64,000 nt of DNA from NORP233 sp050186825 (GTDB taxonomy: Bacteria > Planctomycetota > J058). The stretch lies in NCBI GenBank assembly GCA_050186825.1, contig JBFWYD010000029.1, forward strand, positions 1-64,000, written 5' to 3'. The translations under genes were made by a program, and so were the position numbers. A model generated the notes under the pieces. That model was not told the DNA's origin and did not search any database. It was given only the letters and a program-made list of their open reading frames with translations. Below, one piece after another: positions 16,014-25,233 of this stretch. Numbering within the stretch: position 1 is the first letter of the stretch; each line of letters begins with the position of its first letter.

Positions 16014-19000
16014 AGCGCCGGGAGCACCACCAGGGTCAGGAGCGTGGAGGTCACGAGCCCGCCGATCACGACGGTCGCGAGCGGGCGCTGGACCTCCGCG
16101 CCCGCCGAGGTGGCCAGCGCCATGGGCACGAAGCCGAGCGAGGCCACGAGCGCGGTCATCAGCACGGGGCGCAGCCTCGTCCGGGCGGCCTCGCGGGCCG
16201 CGGCCAGCGGGTCGAGGCCCCGCTCCCGGAGCTGGACGACGGAGGAGATGAGCACCACGCCGTTGAGCACGGCCACGCCGAACAGCGCGATGAAGCCCAC
16301 CCCGGCCGAGATCGAGAAGGGGTAGCCGCGCGCCGCGAGGGCGAGGATCCCCCCCGTCATCGCCAGGGGGACGTTGAGGTAGATCAGGAGCGCCAGGCGC
16401 AGCGAGCCGAAGGTCGAGTGGAGGAGCACGAAGATCAGGAGCAGCGCCAGGGGCACCAGCAGCGAGAGGCGGGCCGAGGCGGCCTCGAGGTTCTCGAACT
16501 GGCCGCCCCACTCGATCGACCACCCGGTGGGGAGCTCGACCTCGCGGGCCACGGCCGCCTGCGCCTCGGCCACCGCGGAGGCCAGGTCGCGCCCGCGGAC
16601 GTTGGCCTCGACCGTGATGCGCCGGCTGATCCGCTCGCGGCTGATCTGGGCCGGGCCGCTCTCGATGCGGATGTCCGCGAGCTGGGAGAGCGGGACCATG
16701 GCGGGGATGCCGTCGGGCCCCGCGGGCCCCGCCACGCGCAGCTCACGGATCGCGTCCAGGCTGGCGCGCACGTCGCCGGAGAAGCGCGCCTGGAGGGCGA
16801 AGCGGCGCTGCCCCTCGAGCACCGTCCCCAGCTGCTTGCCGCCGACCGTCTCCACGACGTCGAGCACGTCCTCGGCGTTGATGCCGAGCCGGGCGATGGC
16901 GTCCCGGCGCAGCCGGACGCGCAGGGTCGGCAGACCCGTGGTCTGCTCGGCCTTGGCCTCCTCGATGCCCGGGACCTCGCGGATGGCGGCGACCACCCGG
17001 TCGGCGACCCGCTTCATCCGATCGATGTCGTCGCCGTAGATCTTGACGCCGATGTCCGAGCGGACCCCGCTCACGAGCTCGGCCACGCGCAGCTCGATGG
17101 GCTGGCTGTAGCTGAACATCACCCCGGGGAAGCGGGCCTTCAGCCGGGCGTCGATGGCCGCGATCAGGGCCTCGCGGGTGGGGAAGCGCCACTCCGCGGG
17201 CGGGCGGAGCATCAGGAAGGAGTCGCTGATCTCGACGCCCATGGGGTCGGTGGCGATCTCGGCGCGCCCGGTGCGCGAGACCATGGTCCGGACCTCGGGG
17301 AACTCGTCCTTCACCAGCCGCTCGACCGCCAGGCTGACCTCGTTCGACTCCTCCAGCGAGATGCTCGGGATGCGCCAGATCTGCATCGCGATCGCGCCCT
17401 CGTCCAGGCGCGGGATGAACTCGGCGCCGAGGAAGGGCGCGGCGGCCAGGCTGGCCAGGAACACCAGGACCGCCGCGCCCCCGGTGCGGAGCGGGCGCCC
17501 GAGGGTCCGCGCCAGCGCGGGCTCGTAGGCGCGCTGCGCCAGGCGGAACAGGAGCGGCTCGTGCTCGGGCGCCCGACCGAGGAGCAGCGAGGCCAGGACC
17601 GGCATCAGCGTCAGCGCGCAGGCCAGGGAGCCCGCCAGCGCGAAGACCACCGTCAGCGCCATGGGCTGGAACATCTTCCCCTCGACCCCGCGCAGGGCCA
17701 GGATCGGCAGGTAGACGATCATGATGATCCCGACGGCGAACACGACCGGGCGCGCGACCTCGTGGCAGGCCCGGCGGACCTGCTCCAGATGGGGCGCGTC
17801 GTCGTCGCGGTGCTCGTGCAGGTAGCGGATCACGTTCTCGACCAGGACCACCGAGCCATCCACGATCAGCCCGAAGTCGATGGCGCCCAGCGACATCAGG
17901 TTCCCCGACAGCCCCGCCCAGGACATGGCGGTGAAGGCCACGAGCATCGAGAGGGGGATGGCCGCGGCCACGATCAGGCCGCCGCGCAGGCTCCCGAGCA
18001 GGAGCAGCAGCACCAGGACCACCAGCGCGCCGCCCTCGAGCAGGTTCTTGCCCACGGTGTGGATCGTGCGGTCGACGAGCTCGGTCCGGTCGTAGAAGGT
18101 GTCGATGCTGACGCCGGGGGGGAGGCTGCGCTGGAGCTGCGCGATCCGGGCGTGGACGTCGCGCGAGACGGTGCGCGAGTTGGCGCCCATGAGCATCATC
18201 ACGATCCCCACGACCGCCTCCCCGCGCCCATCGCGGGTGACCGCGCCCTGGCGGATCATGGGGGCGAGCTCGACCCGGCCGAGGTTCTTCACGTAGACGG
18301 GCGTGCCGTCCTGGTCGTGGCGGACGACGACGTCCCCGAGGTCGTCCAGGGCGCCGATCAGGCCCTCGCCGCGGATGAGGTACTGCTCCCCGGCGTGGGC
18401 GATGTAGCCGCCGCCGACGTTCTTGTTGTTGCCCTGGATGGCGCGGAACACCTGCTCGAGCGACACGCCGTAGGAGATGAGCTGCGCGGGGTCGAGCGTG
18501 ACCTGGTAGGTCTTCAGCTCCCCGCCGAAGGCGTTGACCTCGACCACGCCCGGCACGGAGCGGAGCTGGTAGTTCACCTGCCAGTCCAGGATGGTCCGCA
18601 GCTGCATGGGCGTGTAGCCCTCGCCGCGGACCTCGAACTGGTAGATCTCGCCCAGGCCGGTGGAGATCGGGCCCATCGAGGGCTCGCCGTAGCCCTGGGG
18701 CACCCGCTCCCGGGCCTCGACCAGGCGCTCGCCCACGAGCTGGCGCGCCCAGTAGATGTCGGTCCCCTCCTCGAACACGATCGTCACCACCGACAGGCCG
18801 AACTTCGAGACCGAGCGGATCTCATCCACGCTCGGGAGGCCGCTCATGGAGGTCTCCACGGGGAAGGTGATGAAGCGCTCGACCTCCTCCGGGGCGAGCC
18901 CGGGGCTGTTGGTGAGCACCTGGACCTGCACGTTGGTCACGTCCGGCACGGCGTCCATGGGCAGGCGCTGCAGGGAGCGTAGGCCGAGGACCACCACCAG

Positions 19001-19063
19001 CGCCCAGAGCACGAGCACCAGGAACCGGTTGTCGAGCGAGACGTCGACGATGCGCTTGATCAC
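15929..19063 (-). CDS. Heavy-metal efflux RND pump (CzcA-like), convergent paralogue
   Basis: 1044 residues starting with GTG at 19063. It is a full HME-RND pump: N-terminal LPMDAVPDVTNVQVQ, TM4 relay AIDFGLIVDGSVVLVEN, FIPRLDEGAIAMQ at the second periplasmic loop, and C-terminal VLPALYARFG. Together with the adaptor and outer-membrane factor upstream (19078-21890) it makes a complete leftward CBA cassette. The order is outer-membrane factor, adaptor, pump. Its 3' end overlaps the rightward pump gene by 85 bases, and each stop codon sits across the Leu-Tyr codons of the other. Metal specificity is not readable with confidence. Confidence 0.9.
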   Translation of the reverse strand: MIKRIVDVSLDNRFLVLVLWALVVVLGLRSLQRLPMDAVPDVTNVQVQVLTNSPGLAPEEVERFITFPVETSMSGLPSVDEIRSVSKFGLSVVTIVFEEGTDIYWARQLVGERLVEARERVPQGYGEPSMGPISTGLGEIYQFEVRGEGYTPMQLRTILDWQVNYQLRSVPGVVEVNAFGGELKTYQVTLDPAQLISYGVSLEQVFRAIQGNNKNVGGGYIAHAGEQYLIRGEGLIGALDDLGDVVVRHDQDGTPVYVKNLGRVELAPMIRQGAVTRDGRGEAVVGIVMMLMGANSRTVSRDVHARIAQLQRSLPPGVSIDTFYDRTELVDRTIHTVGKNLLEGGALVVLVLLLLLGSLRGGLIVAAAIPLSMLVAFTAMSWAGLSGNLMSLGAIDFGLIVDGSVVLVENVIRYLHEHRDDDAPHLEQVRRACHEVARPVVFAVGIIMIVYLPILALRGVEGKMFQPMALTVVFALAGSLACALTLMPVLASLLLGRAPEHEPLLFRLAQRAYEPALARTLGRPLRTGGAAVLVFLASLAAAPFLGAEFIPRLDEGAIAMQIWRIPSISLEESNEVSLAVERLVKDEFPEVRTMVSRTGRAEIATDPMGVEISDSFLMLRPPAEWRFPTREALIAAIDARLKARFPGVMFSYSQPIELRVAELVSGVRSDIGVKIYGDDIDRMKRVADRVVAAIREVPGIEEAKAEQTTGLPTLRVRLRRDAIARLGINAEDVLDVVETVGGKQLGTVLEGQRRFALQARFSGDVRASLDAIRELRVAGPAGPDGIPAMVPLSQLADIRIESGPAQISRERISRRITVEANVRGRDLASAVAEAQAAVAREVELPTGWSIEWGGQFENLEAASARLSLLVPLALLLIFVLLHSTFGSLRLALLIYLNVPLAMTGGILALAARGYPFSISAGVGFIALFGVAVLNGVVLISSVVQLRERGLDPLAAAREAARTRLRPVLMTALVASLGFVPMALATSAGAEVQRPLATVVIGGLVTSTLLTLVVLPALYARFGAAAPAEGAASSAGEAPAAPKEA

Positions 19064-19077
19064 GAGGTCCTCGATCC

Positions 19078-20502
19078 CTAGTGCGAGTGCCCGCCGCCGA
19101 GCTCGCCCTGGCGAGCCAGGGACTTGAGCCGGAAGGCGCCGTCGGTGACCACCTGCTCCCCGGCCGCGAGGCCGGACAGGACCTCCACGCGCTCCCCGCT
19201 GCTGGCGCCGAGCTGGACCGCGCGGCGCGCGAAGCGGACCCGAGGGCCGCCCGCGCCGTGCACCTCGTGCCCGGCCTCGTGGTCCTCGTGGCCGGGCTCC
19301 TCGTGGCCGGGCTCCTCGTGGCCGGGCTCCTGGTGGCCGGTCTCCGGCAGGCGCACGAACACGAAGCTCCGCTCGCCCTCGTGGACGACCGCGCGCTCGG
19401 GGATGACCACGGCCGCGCGTCGCGCGCTGAGGACGACCTCCACCTTGCCGAACATCCCCGGCCGGAGCGGGAAGGGCTCCTTCCAGCCCGGCAGGGGCTC
19501 ATTGGCCAGCACCACGCGCACCTCGGCCGCGCGGCTGACCCGTCCGACCTCGAACTGGATGAAGGTCACCCGGGCGCGCAGCTCCACCCCGGGGAAGGCA
19601 TCCAGCCGGACGAGCGCCGGTTGCCCGCGCGCGATGCTCCGCAGGTCCTTCTCGTAGACCGAGGCGACCACCCATACCCGGCCCAGGTCCTGGATCAGGA
19701 ACAGCTTGTCGTCGGTGTCCACGAACTCGTTCTCGGTCACGTCGCGCGCGACGACGACGCCGGCCCGCGGCGCGCGCAGCCGGTAGCGCCCGTGGCTGTG
19801 GTCGCGCTGCTCCGCCAGCCGCGCGATCTCCTCCTGCTCCAGGCCCAGGATGTGGAGCTGCTCCTCCGCGGTGTGGAGCGCGATCTCGCGCTGGCGCAGG
19901 GCGGCCCCGAGCGCGAGCAAGCGGCTCTGCTGCTCGAGCTGGGCCTCGGCCAGCGCGCGCTCGGCCTCGTAGAAGGGGCGGAGGGTGGTGAGCTCCTGGC
20001 GCTTGAGCCGCTCCTCGCGCTCCAGGATGCTCCGCGCCACCTCGACCTTGCGCGCCAGCAGCGCCCGCTCCTCGGTCAAGCTGGCCTGGGCCGCCTGCGC
20101 CAGGGCCCGGGCCTCGAGGAAGCGGCTCACGGCCAGGCCGAGCTCGGTGCTCTCGAGCTCGCACACGACCTCGCCCGCCTCGACGCGCTCGCCGAGGTGC
20201 TTGCGGATCGCGCGCACCAGCCCGGGGACCTTGGGGGTGATGTGCGCCTGGGCGTCGAGGTCCGGGCGGACCACGGCGGTCAGGGCCAGGCGCTCCTCGA
20301 CCTCCCCGGGGCCGGCGGGCTCGACCACGACCTTGGCCGCGACGAGCTGCTCCGAGCTGAGCGCGACGACGTCGCTGCTCGCCCCCGGCGGGCCGTGCTC
20401 GTGGTGGTGCTCCGCGCCGCCGCCGCCGCCCTCGCAGGCGCAGAGCGCGAGGACGGCCAGGAGCTGCCAGGGGCGGGTGAGCCGGGTGCGCGGCGCGGTC
20501 AT
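19078..20502 (-). CDS. RND efflux adaptor (CzcB-like) with His/Glu-rich repeats
   Basis: 474 residues with a lipoprotein-like signal (LLAVLALCAC) and then a His cluster (EHHHEHG, about residue 32). The adaptor core is clear: ITPKVPGLVRAIRKHLGERV, a long helical hairpin, LRAPRAGVVVARDVTE, beta-barrel strands and a membrane-proximal domain. Near the C-terminus is a repeat of GHEEP units ending in GHEDHEAGHEVHG, coded by a 15-base tandem repeat at about 19290-19340. Such His/Glu stretches are common in Zn, Co and Ni adaptors and probably bind divalent metal. The start ATG at 20502 overlaps the stop of the outer-membrane gene; the pump gene follows 14 bases after the stop. Confidence 0.88.
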   Translation of the reverse strand: MTAPRTRLTRPWQLLAVLALCACEGGGGGAEHHHEHGPPGASSDVVALSSEQLVAAKVVVEPAGPGEVEERLALTAVVRPDLDAQAHITPKVPGLVRAIRKHLGERVEAGEVVCELESTELGLAVSRFLEARALAQAAQASLTEERALLARKVEVARSILEREERLKRQELTTLRPFYEAERALAEAQLEQQSRLLALGAALRQREIALHTAEEQLHILGLEQEEIARLAEQRDHSHGRYRLRAPRAGVVVARDVTENEFVDTDDKLFLIQDLGRVWVVASVYEKDLRSIARGQPALVRLDAFPGVELRARVTFIQFEVGRVSRAAEVRVVLANEPLPGWKEPFPLRPGMFGKVEVVLSARRAAVVIPERAVVHEGERSFVFVRLPETGHQEPGHEEPGHEEPGHEDHEAGHEVHGAGGPRVRFARRAVQLGASSGERVEVLSGLAAGEQVVTDGAFRLKSLARQGELGGGHSH

Positions 20503-21890
20503 CGGGAGCCTCCCTCGTCGTCTGGGTAGCGGGTGCGGAGCCGCGGGAGCAGGTCCCCCGTGGCCGCCTCCAGGCGGACGCGCGCCAGCGCGCGGCGGCG
20601 CTGGGCGTCCAGGGCCCGGGCCCGCGCCTCGATCACCTGCTGCTGGGCAGCCAGGATCTGCAGCGGGGTCACCTCGCGGGCCTCGAAGGCCCGCTCGGTC
20701 AGGCGGAGCGACTCGGCGAGCGCGGGCTCCACCTCCTCGCGGAACAGGCGCAGCGCGCGCTCGGACTGGCGGTAGTCGGCCAGCGCGGCGTGCACCTCGA
20801 CCCGCACCCCCTGGACGGCCAGGGCCAGCCGCCGCCCGGCCAGGTCGCGCGCGCGCGCGGCGCTGCGGATCGCGGGCCGATTGAAGCGGCTGAAGCAGGC
20901 GAGCGTGAGCGAGATGCCGGTGCCGATCGAGACCTGGGGCCACTGGCGCGCGACCTCGAGGCGCAACAGCTCCTCGGCCTCGTCGTAGCGGGCCTGCGCC
21001 TCGCGCAGGTCGGGGCGGCGCTCCAGGGCGCGCCGGGCGAGCGCCTCGGCCTCGCGGGCGGCGAGGGCGCTCCCCCCCTCGAGCTCGCTCAGGGCGGTCT
21101 GCGGGGCCCAGGCCGCGTCGGGGGCGACGCCGAGCAGGCCGTTCAGGCGCTGGCGCGCCAGCTGCTCCTCGCGCTCGGCGGCGAGGGCGTCGGCCCGGGC
21201 GGCGGCCGCGGTGACCCGGGCCAGGTTCTCGTCCAGCGCCGTCGCGGCGCCGAGGCCGCGGGCCCGCCCCAGGTAGTCGAAGCTCTTGCCGGCGATGCTC
21301 ACCAGGCGCTCCGTCTGCTGCGTCCGGACCCGGGCCGCGAGCAGCGCCACGTAGGCCTCGTGCACCTCGCGGACCAGCGCCCACTCGGCCGCGAGCACCC
21401 GGGCCCGCGCCTGCGCGCGCTCGGCGCGGGCGACGCCCTCCCGGGCGTCGATCTCCCCGGGGCGGGGGACGGGCCACTCGAGGAAGAACCCGGCCAGGTA
21501 GCTGTTGGCGCTCGAGCGCCGGTCGGTGATGAAGTCCGCGACGTTGTTGCCGGACTCCCAGCCGAGCGTGATGTCGGGCAGCAGCCCGGCCTCCACGAGC
21601 TGCGCGTCGCGCAGGTCGACCTCGGCCCGGGCGGCGGCGAGCGCGGGGTTGAGCCTGACGGCCGCGGCCGCGGCCTCGACCACGGTCAGGCCGTCCTGGG
21701 CGTCGAAGCGCGTCCAGGAGGAGCTGCCGATCGGGACGATCGTCTCCTGATGCGGGAGGCGGATGGCCTCGAGCTCGGTCAAGACATCGCCCAGCGCGCG
21801 CGGCGCCGGCTCGTAGGAGACGCAGCCCGCGCAGAGCAGCAGCGCGGTCAGCGCCCAGCGCCTGGGGCGCGGGCGGCGGGATCGGGTCAT
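20499..21890 (-). CDS. TolC-family outer-membrane efflux lipoprotein (CzcC-like)
   Basis: 463 residues. A lipoprotein signal (ALTALLLCAGC) is followed by a two-fold repeat of long helices and short beta strands typical of outer-membrane factors: TVVEAAAAAVRLNPALAAAR, a YLAGFFLEWPVP strand, GVARAERAQARARVLAAEW, and the second-half copy with RRPDLREAQ and LQILAAQQQVIEAR. It should form the channel through the outer membrane for the adaptor and pump encoded downstream. The stop overlaps the adaptor's ATG by 4 bases. It is 132 bases from the Cys-containing small gene upstream. Confidence 0.87.
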   Translation of the reverse strand: MTRSRRPRPRRWALTALLLCAGCVSYEPAPRALGDVLTELEAIRLPHQETIVPIGSSSWTRFDAQDGLTVVEAAAAAVRLNPALAAARAEVDLRDAQLVEAGLLPDITLGWESGNNVADFITDRRSSANSYLAGFFLEWPVPRPGEIDAREGVARAERAQARARVLAAEWALVREVHEAYVALLAARVRTQQTERLVSIAGKSFDYLGRARGLGAATALDENLARVTAAAARADALAAEREEQLARQRLNGLLGVAPDAAWAPQTALSELEGGSALAAREAEALARRALERRPDLREAQARYDEAEELLRLEVARQWPQVSIGTGISLTLACFSRFNRPAIRSAARARDLAGRRLALAVQGVRVEVHAALADYRQSERALRLFREEVEPALAESLRLTERAFEAREVTPLQILAAQQQVIEARARALDAQRRRALARVRLEAATGDLLPRLRTRYPDDEGGSR

Positions 21891-22022
21891 GGGAGGCGAG
21901 CTCCGGGCTGAGGGGGACCCGCCGCCTGCGCGCACGGATGGCGACGTCGAGGCGATACGGGCGGACGGCGCGGTCGGCGCGCGCCCACCCGCTCGGCGGG
22001 AGGCGCGGGCCGACGGGTCCTC

Positions 22023-22451
22023 CTAGCAGCGGAGCGAGACGGTGCGGAGCTGGAGCAGCTGCGGCGCGGGCGGGGCCCGCAGCGGCGGCCGCGGCGCCCG
22101 GGCGCGCCCGCCGTCGAGGGAGCTCAGCTGCTCCCAGGGCGGGAGCATGGCGACCAGCGGCGCTGCCACGGTCGGGGCGTCGACGCGCTCGCGGTCAGCC
22201 GCGAGCGCGAGCGGCGAATCGCTGCAGTCGCCGCAGTCCTCCTCGGGCGTGTCCAGCGCGGGCGCGCCGTCCGCGGCGGTCTCGGCCTCGCTCGCCGCGC
22301 AGCAGCCGCTCAGCGAGAGCTCGACCGAGGCGCACCCATCACGCTCGACGCAGACCACCAGGCCTCGCGCCAGAGCGGCGAGGACGAGCTGGGGCAGGAG
22401 CGCGAGGAGGAGCCCGAGGGAGGCGAGGCGCTGGCGGCCACGGGACGACAT
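22023..22451 (-). CDS. Exported Cys-containing small protein heading the leftward efflux cassette
   Basis: 142 residues. The N-terminal hydrophobic segment (about 9-28) is a signal peptide or anchor. A Cys-rich middle follows (VVCVERDGC, LSGCCAAS, EEDCGDCSDSPL), then a Pro/Arg-rich tail ending in Cys. Short proteins with a CGxCxDxPL-like element upstream of RND metal-efflux genes are a pattern I associate with environmental bacteria, but I cannot name a family. By position it is the first gene of the leftward operon. A role in periplasmic metal binding or sensing is inferred. Confidence 0.6.
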   Translation of the reverse strand: MSSRGRQRLASLGLLLALLPQLVLAALARGLVVCVERDGCASVELSLSGCCAASEAETAADGAPALDTPEEDCGDCSDSPLALAADRERVDAPTVAAPLVAMLPPWEQLSSLDGGRARAPRPPLRAPPAPQLLQLRTVSLRC

Positions 22452-22556
22452 GCGCGCCGGTATACCGCGGCCGGCGCGTTCGCCGCAAGACTTCGAGCCG
22501 GGTCCCGGGGTGGAGATTCGCCAGCGGAGGCGTCGCGGCTGGTGACCCTGGCGCAC

Positions 22557-22800
22557 GCTCCGTCTTCGCGTCTGCCTCGACCCGACCTTCGCGTTCTTCG
22601 TTCCTTTCCCGCCCTCGAGTCCCACGACCTCTTCGCGCCTCTGCGACTTGGCGTCTTCGCGTCTGTCTCGACCGAGGCGATACACGACCCGACCTTCGCG
22701 TTCTTCGTTCCTTTCCCGCCCTCGAAGTCCCGCGACCTCTTCGCGCCTCTGCGACTTGGCGTCTTTGCGTTGATGAACCGTTCTCGCAGCTCCTGATCCC
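22557..22800. repeat. Tandem 107-base repeat of the CGCAAAGGCGC family
   Basis: A unit beginning CGACCCGACCTTCGCG occurs at about 22578 and again at 22685, a period of 107 bases, nearly identical for about 80 bases. The end of another copy lies at 22557-22577. Each unit contains GCGCCTCTGCGACTTGGCG and ends in GCGTCTTCGCG or GCGTCTTTGCG. The array closes with CGTTGATGAACCG and CTCGCAGCTCCTGA, matching the right arm of the hairpin at 50755-50854. No gene is supported. Confidence 0.75.
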
Positions 22801-22841
22801 TCCGCCTTCGCCGCACGCCGGCGAATCCGGGCGCACCAGGA

Positions 22842-22903
22842 AGCCAGGGTCCGAGGCCGAGTCCGAGTCCGAGGCCGAGACTGAGGCCGAGTCTGGAGCG
22901 GCG
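22842..22903. repeat. Hexanucleotide array (GGCCGA/GTCCGA units)
   Basis: A run of about eight near-identical GAGTCC/GAGGCC hexamers directly precedes the exporter gene. It is the complement-sense form of the CTCGGA arrays near 1650 and 2050. Confidence 0.55.
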
Positions 22904-22966
22904 TCGCGTGCGCGACTCCGGCCGCCCTGTCCCCCCCCAACCCTGCCCGACGTATGCTCCCGCCCC

Positions 22967-25213
22967 GTGAGCGCCCCCCCCGCCTCCCTGTGGTCCGCGA
23001 CCGCGCGCGCGCCGCGCGCGGCGCTGGCGGTGGCGCTCGCGCTCACGCTGGTGCTCGGCCTGCTCGCCCGCGGGGTGCAGCCGCGCTACGAGGTCGAGGA
23101 CTTCTTCCCCGCGCACACCGCCGAGCGCCGCGACTACGAGCGGGACGTGGCGCTCTTCGGGCGCGACGACCGGGTGGGCCTGGTCGTGGTCGAGGCCGCG
23201 CGCCCCTTCGGGCCCGAGGACCTGGCGCGGCTGCACGCCTCGGCCGCGCGGATCTCCTCCCTGACCCAGGTCGAGCGGGTGCGCTCGCTCACCACGGCGC
23301 TGGTCCCGCGCAAGCACGCCGAGCGCGACGTGCGCCTCGAGCCCGCGCTGCCGCCTGGCGGCGGCGCGCCGAGCCCCGCGCGCCTGGCCGAGCTGCTCGC
23401 GCTCTACGCGCTCCCGCCCTACGCCGGGACCCTGCTCTCGGCCGACCGCTGCCTGGCCGTGCTGCACGTGGTGCTCCGCCCCGAGCATCTCTCCTACCGC
23501 GAGCGCGCCGCGCTCTACGACGCGCTCGGCCTGGAGCAGGCCCGGCTCGAGGGGCAGGGCTACCGCGTGCGCCTGGCCGGCTACCCGTTGCACCGCGTGC
23601 AGCTCGTGCGGCTCAGCCAGGAGGAGACGCGCAAGCTGCTTCCCCTGACCCTGGGCGTGATCGTGGTGATGGGCCTCGTCGCCTTCCGCAGCCTGGCGGG
23701 CGCGCTCCTGCCCCTGACCGTGGCCGCCCTGGCCGCGGTGTGGACCACGGGGCTGCTGCGGCTGGTGGGGCTGCCGCCGAACATCTTCAGCTCCGCCGTC
23801 TACGTGCTCGTGGCGGTCGTGGGAGTCTCGAGCTCGATCCACCTCCTGGCCCGCTGCCGCGAGCTGCGCTCGGCGGGGCTCGCGCGCGAGCCCGCGATCC
23901 ACCAGGCGCTCGAGGAGGCCGGCCCGAGCTGCGGCTACGCCAGCCTGACCACGGCCCTGGCCTTCGCCAGCCTGGCCCTGACCGGCCTGCCGCTCGTGGC
24001 GCACATGGGCCTCCAGATCGCGCTGGGCGTGTGCGCCGCGCTCGCGCTGACCCTCCTGCTCCTCCCGGTCGCCGTGCGCCTCGGCGAGCCCGCCCAGGTC
24101 CCCGAGCGCGAGGGGCTCCTGGCGCGCGCTTGCGTGGGCCTCGACGCCTGGGCCGCGGGGCGGCCACGCGCGCTGATCGCCGCGTTCCTGGCGCTCTTGG
24201 TCGCGGGCGGCGTCCTGGCCACGCGCCTCACGGTCAACGCGCCGCTGCTCGCAGACCTCGACCCCGAGCACCCGATCCGCGTCACCTACCGCCAGCTCGA
24301 GGAGCGGCTGGGCGGCGTGATCCCGGTCGATCTCTTGTTGGAGGCGCCCCCAGGCCGCGGCCCGGACCGCGCGGCTGCCTACTCGCTCGAGCGGATGCGC
24401 AAGGTCGAGGCCCTGACGGAGCGGCTGCGCGCGCTGCCCGAGGTGCGCTGGGCGGCCGGCCCCGTGGACGCGCTCCGGCGTCTGGCCCCGCTCCTGCGCG
24501 ACGTCGCGCCCGCAGAGGTCCCGGGGCTCCTGCCCACGGCGCTGCTGCTGGCCGAGGAGCAGGTCCGCCCCTGGGTCAACGTCGACCAGGACGTGCTGCG
24601 GATCCGCCTGCGCCTGGCCGACCTCGACAGCGCCGCGGCCCTGGCGCTCTTCGCGCGCGTCGATGCGCTCAGCCGCGAGGTCCTGGGCGAGCCCGCCCGC
24701 CTGACCGGCCAGGGCTACCTGGCCCAGGCGATCAACCGCGACATCGTGGCCTACTTCCGGGCGGGCTTCCTGGCCGCGCTCGTGGCCGTGTCGCTGGTCC
24801 TGTGGCTCGCGCTGCGCGACCCGCTGCTGGCGGGCGCCAGCGTGCTCCCGAACCTGTTCCCCGTGGTCGTGCTCGCGGGCGGGATGGCGCTCTGCGGGCT
24901 CGAGCTGCGCTACACGACCGCGCTCGTGCTCTCGGTGGTGTTCGGGCTGGCCGTGGACGACACGATCCACCTCCTGGCGCATCTCGGCCGCCAGGCGCCG
25001 GGGCCCGAGCGGCTGCGGCGCACGCTGCGCCGGACCGGCGCCGGCCTCGTCCTGACCTCGGTCCTGCTGGCCGCGGGCTTCGGGGTGTTGCTCTTCGCGA
25101 GCTTCCTCCCGCTGCGAGTGATGGGGATCACGCTCGCGGCCACCGCCGCCCTGGCCCTGCTCGCGGACCTGCTCCTGCTCCCCGCCCTCCTGCGCGTCCT
25201 GGGCCGAGCGTAG
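22967..25213 (+). CDS. MMPL/RND-superfamily exporter
   Basis: 748 residues built as two halves, each with one helix, an external domain and a cluster of five helices. The first half has TLGVIVVMGLVAFRSLAGALLPL and FSSAVYVLVAVVGVSSSIHLL. The second has VSLVLWLALRDPLLAG and VVFGLAVDDTIHLLAH, the conserved helix-4 region with an acidic pair. This is the plan of the MMPL/HAE3-type RND exporters that move lipids and other hydrophobic molecules; the cargo here is unknown. No adaptor or outer-membrane gene is next to it. The start is GTG 22967. The amidohydrolase gene starts 20 bases after the stop and is probably co-transcribed. Confidence 0.85.
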   Translation: MSAPPASLWSATARAPRAALAVALALTLVLGLLARGVQPRYEVEDFFPAHTAERRDYERDVALFGRDDRVGLVVVEAARPFGPEDLARLHASAARISSLTQVERVRSLTTALVPRKHAERDVRLEPALPPGGGAPSPARLAELLALYALPPYAGTLLSADRCLAVLHVVLRPEHLSYRERAALYDALGLEQARLEGQGYRVRLAGYPLHRVQLVRLSQEETRKLLPLTLGVIVVMGLVAFRSLAGALLPLTVAALAAVWTTGLLRLVGLPPNIFSSAVYVLVAVVGVSSSIHLLARCRELRSAGLAREPAIHQALEEAGPSCGYASLTTALAFASLALTGLPLVAHMGLQIALGVCAALALTLLLLPVAVRLGEPAQVPEREGLLARACVGLDAWAAGRPRALIAAFLALLVAGGVLATRLTVNAPLLADLDPEHPIRVTYRQLEERLGGVIPVDLLLEAPPGRGPDRAAAYSLERMRKVEALTERLRALPEVRWAAGPVDALRRLAPLLRDVAPAEVPGLLPTALLLAEEQVRPWVNVDQDVLRIRLRLADLDSAAALALFARVDALSREVLGEPARLTGQGYLAQAINRDIVAYFRAGFLAALVAVSLVLWLALRDPLLAGASVLPNLFPVVVLAGGMALCGLELRYTTALVLSVVFGLAVDDTIHLLAHLGRQAPGPERLRRTLRRTGAGLVLTSVLLAAGFGVLLFASFLPLRVMGITLAATAALALLADLLLLPALLRVLGRA

Positions 25214-25233
25214 GCTGAGCGGTCGGAGGCACC

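Noticed and set aside
12920..18982. A 6-kb open frame on the + strand that runs across two pump genes
   Set aside because: It overlaps the real pump frame and the antisense of the next one. Lack of stops is expected in such GC-rich DNA, and the product is low-complexity Arg/Gly/Ala/Pro.
22557..22966. Tandem repeats considered as a CRISPR array
   Set aside because: The units are directly adjacent, over 100 bases long, lack spacers, and there are no cas genes.
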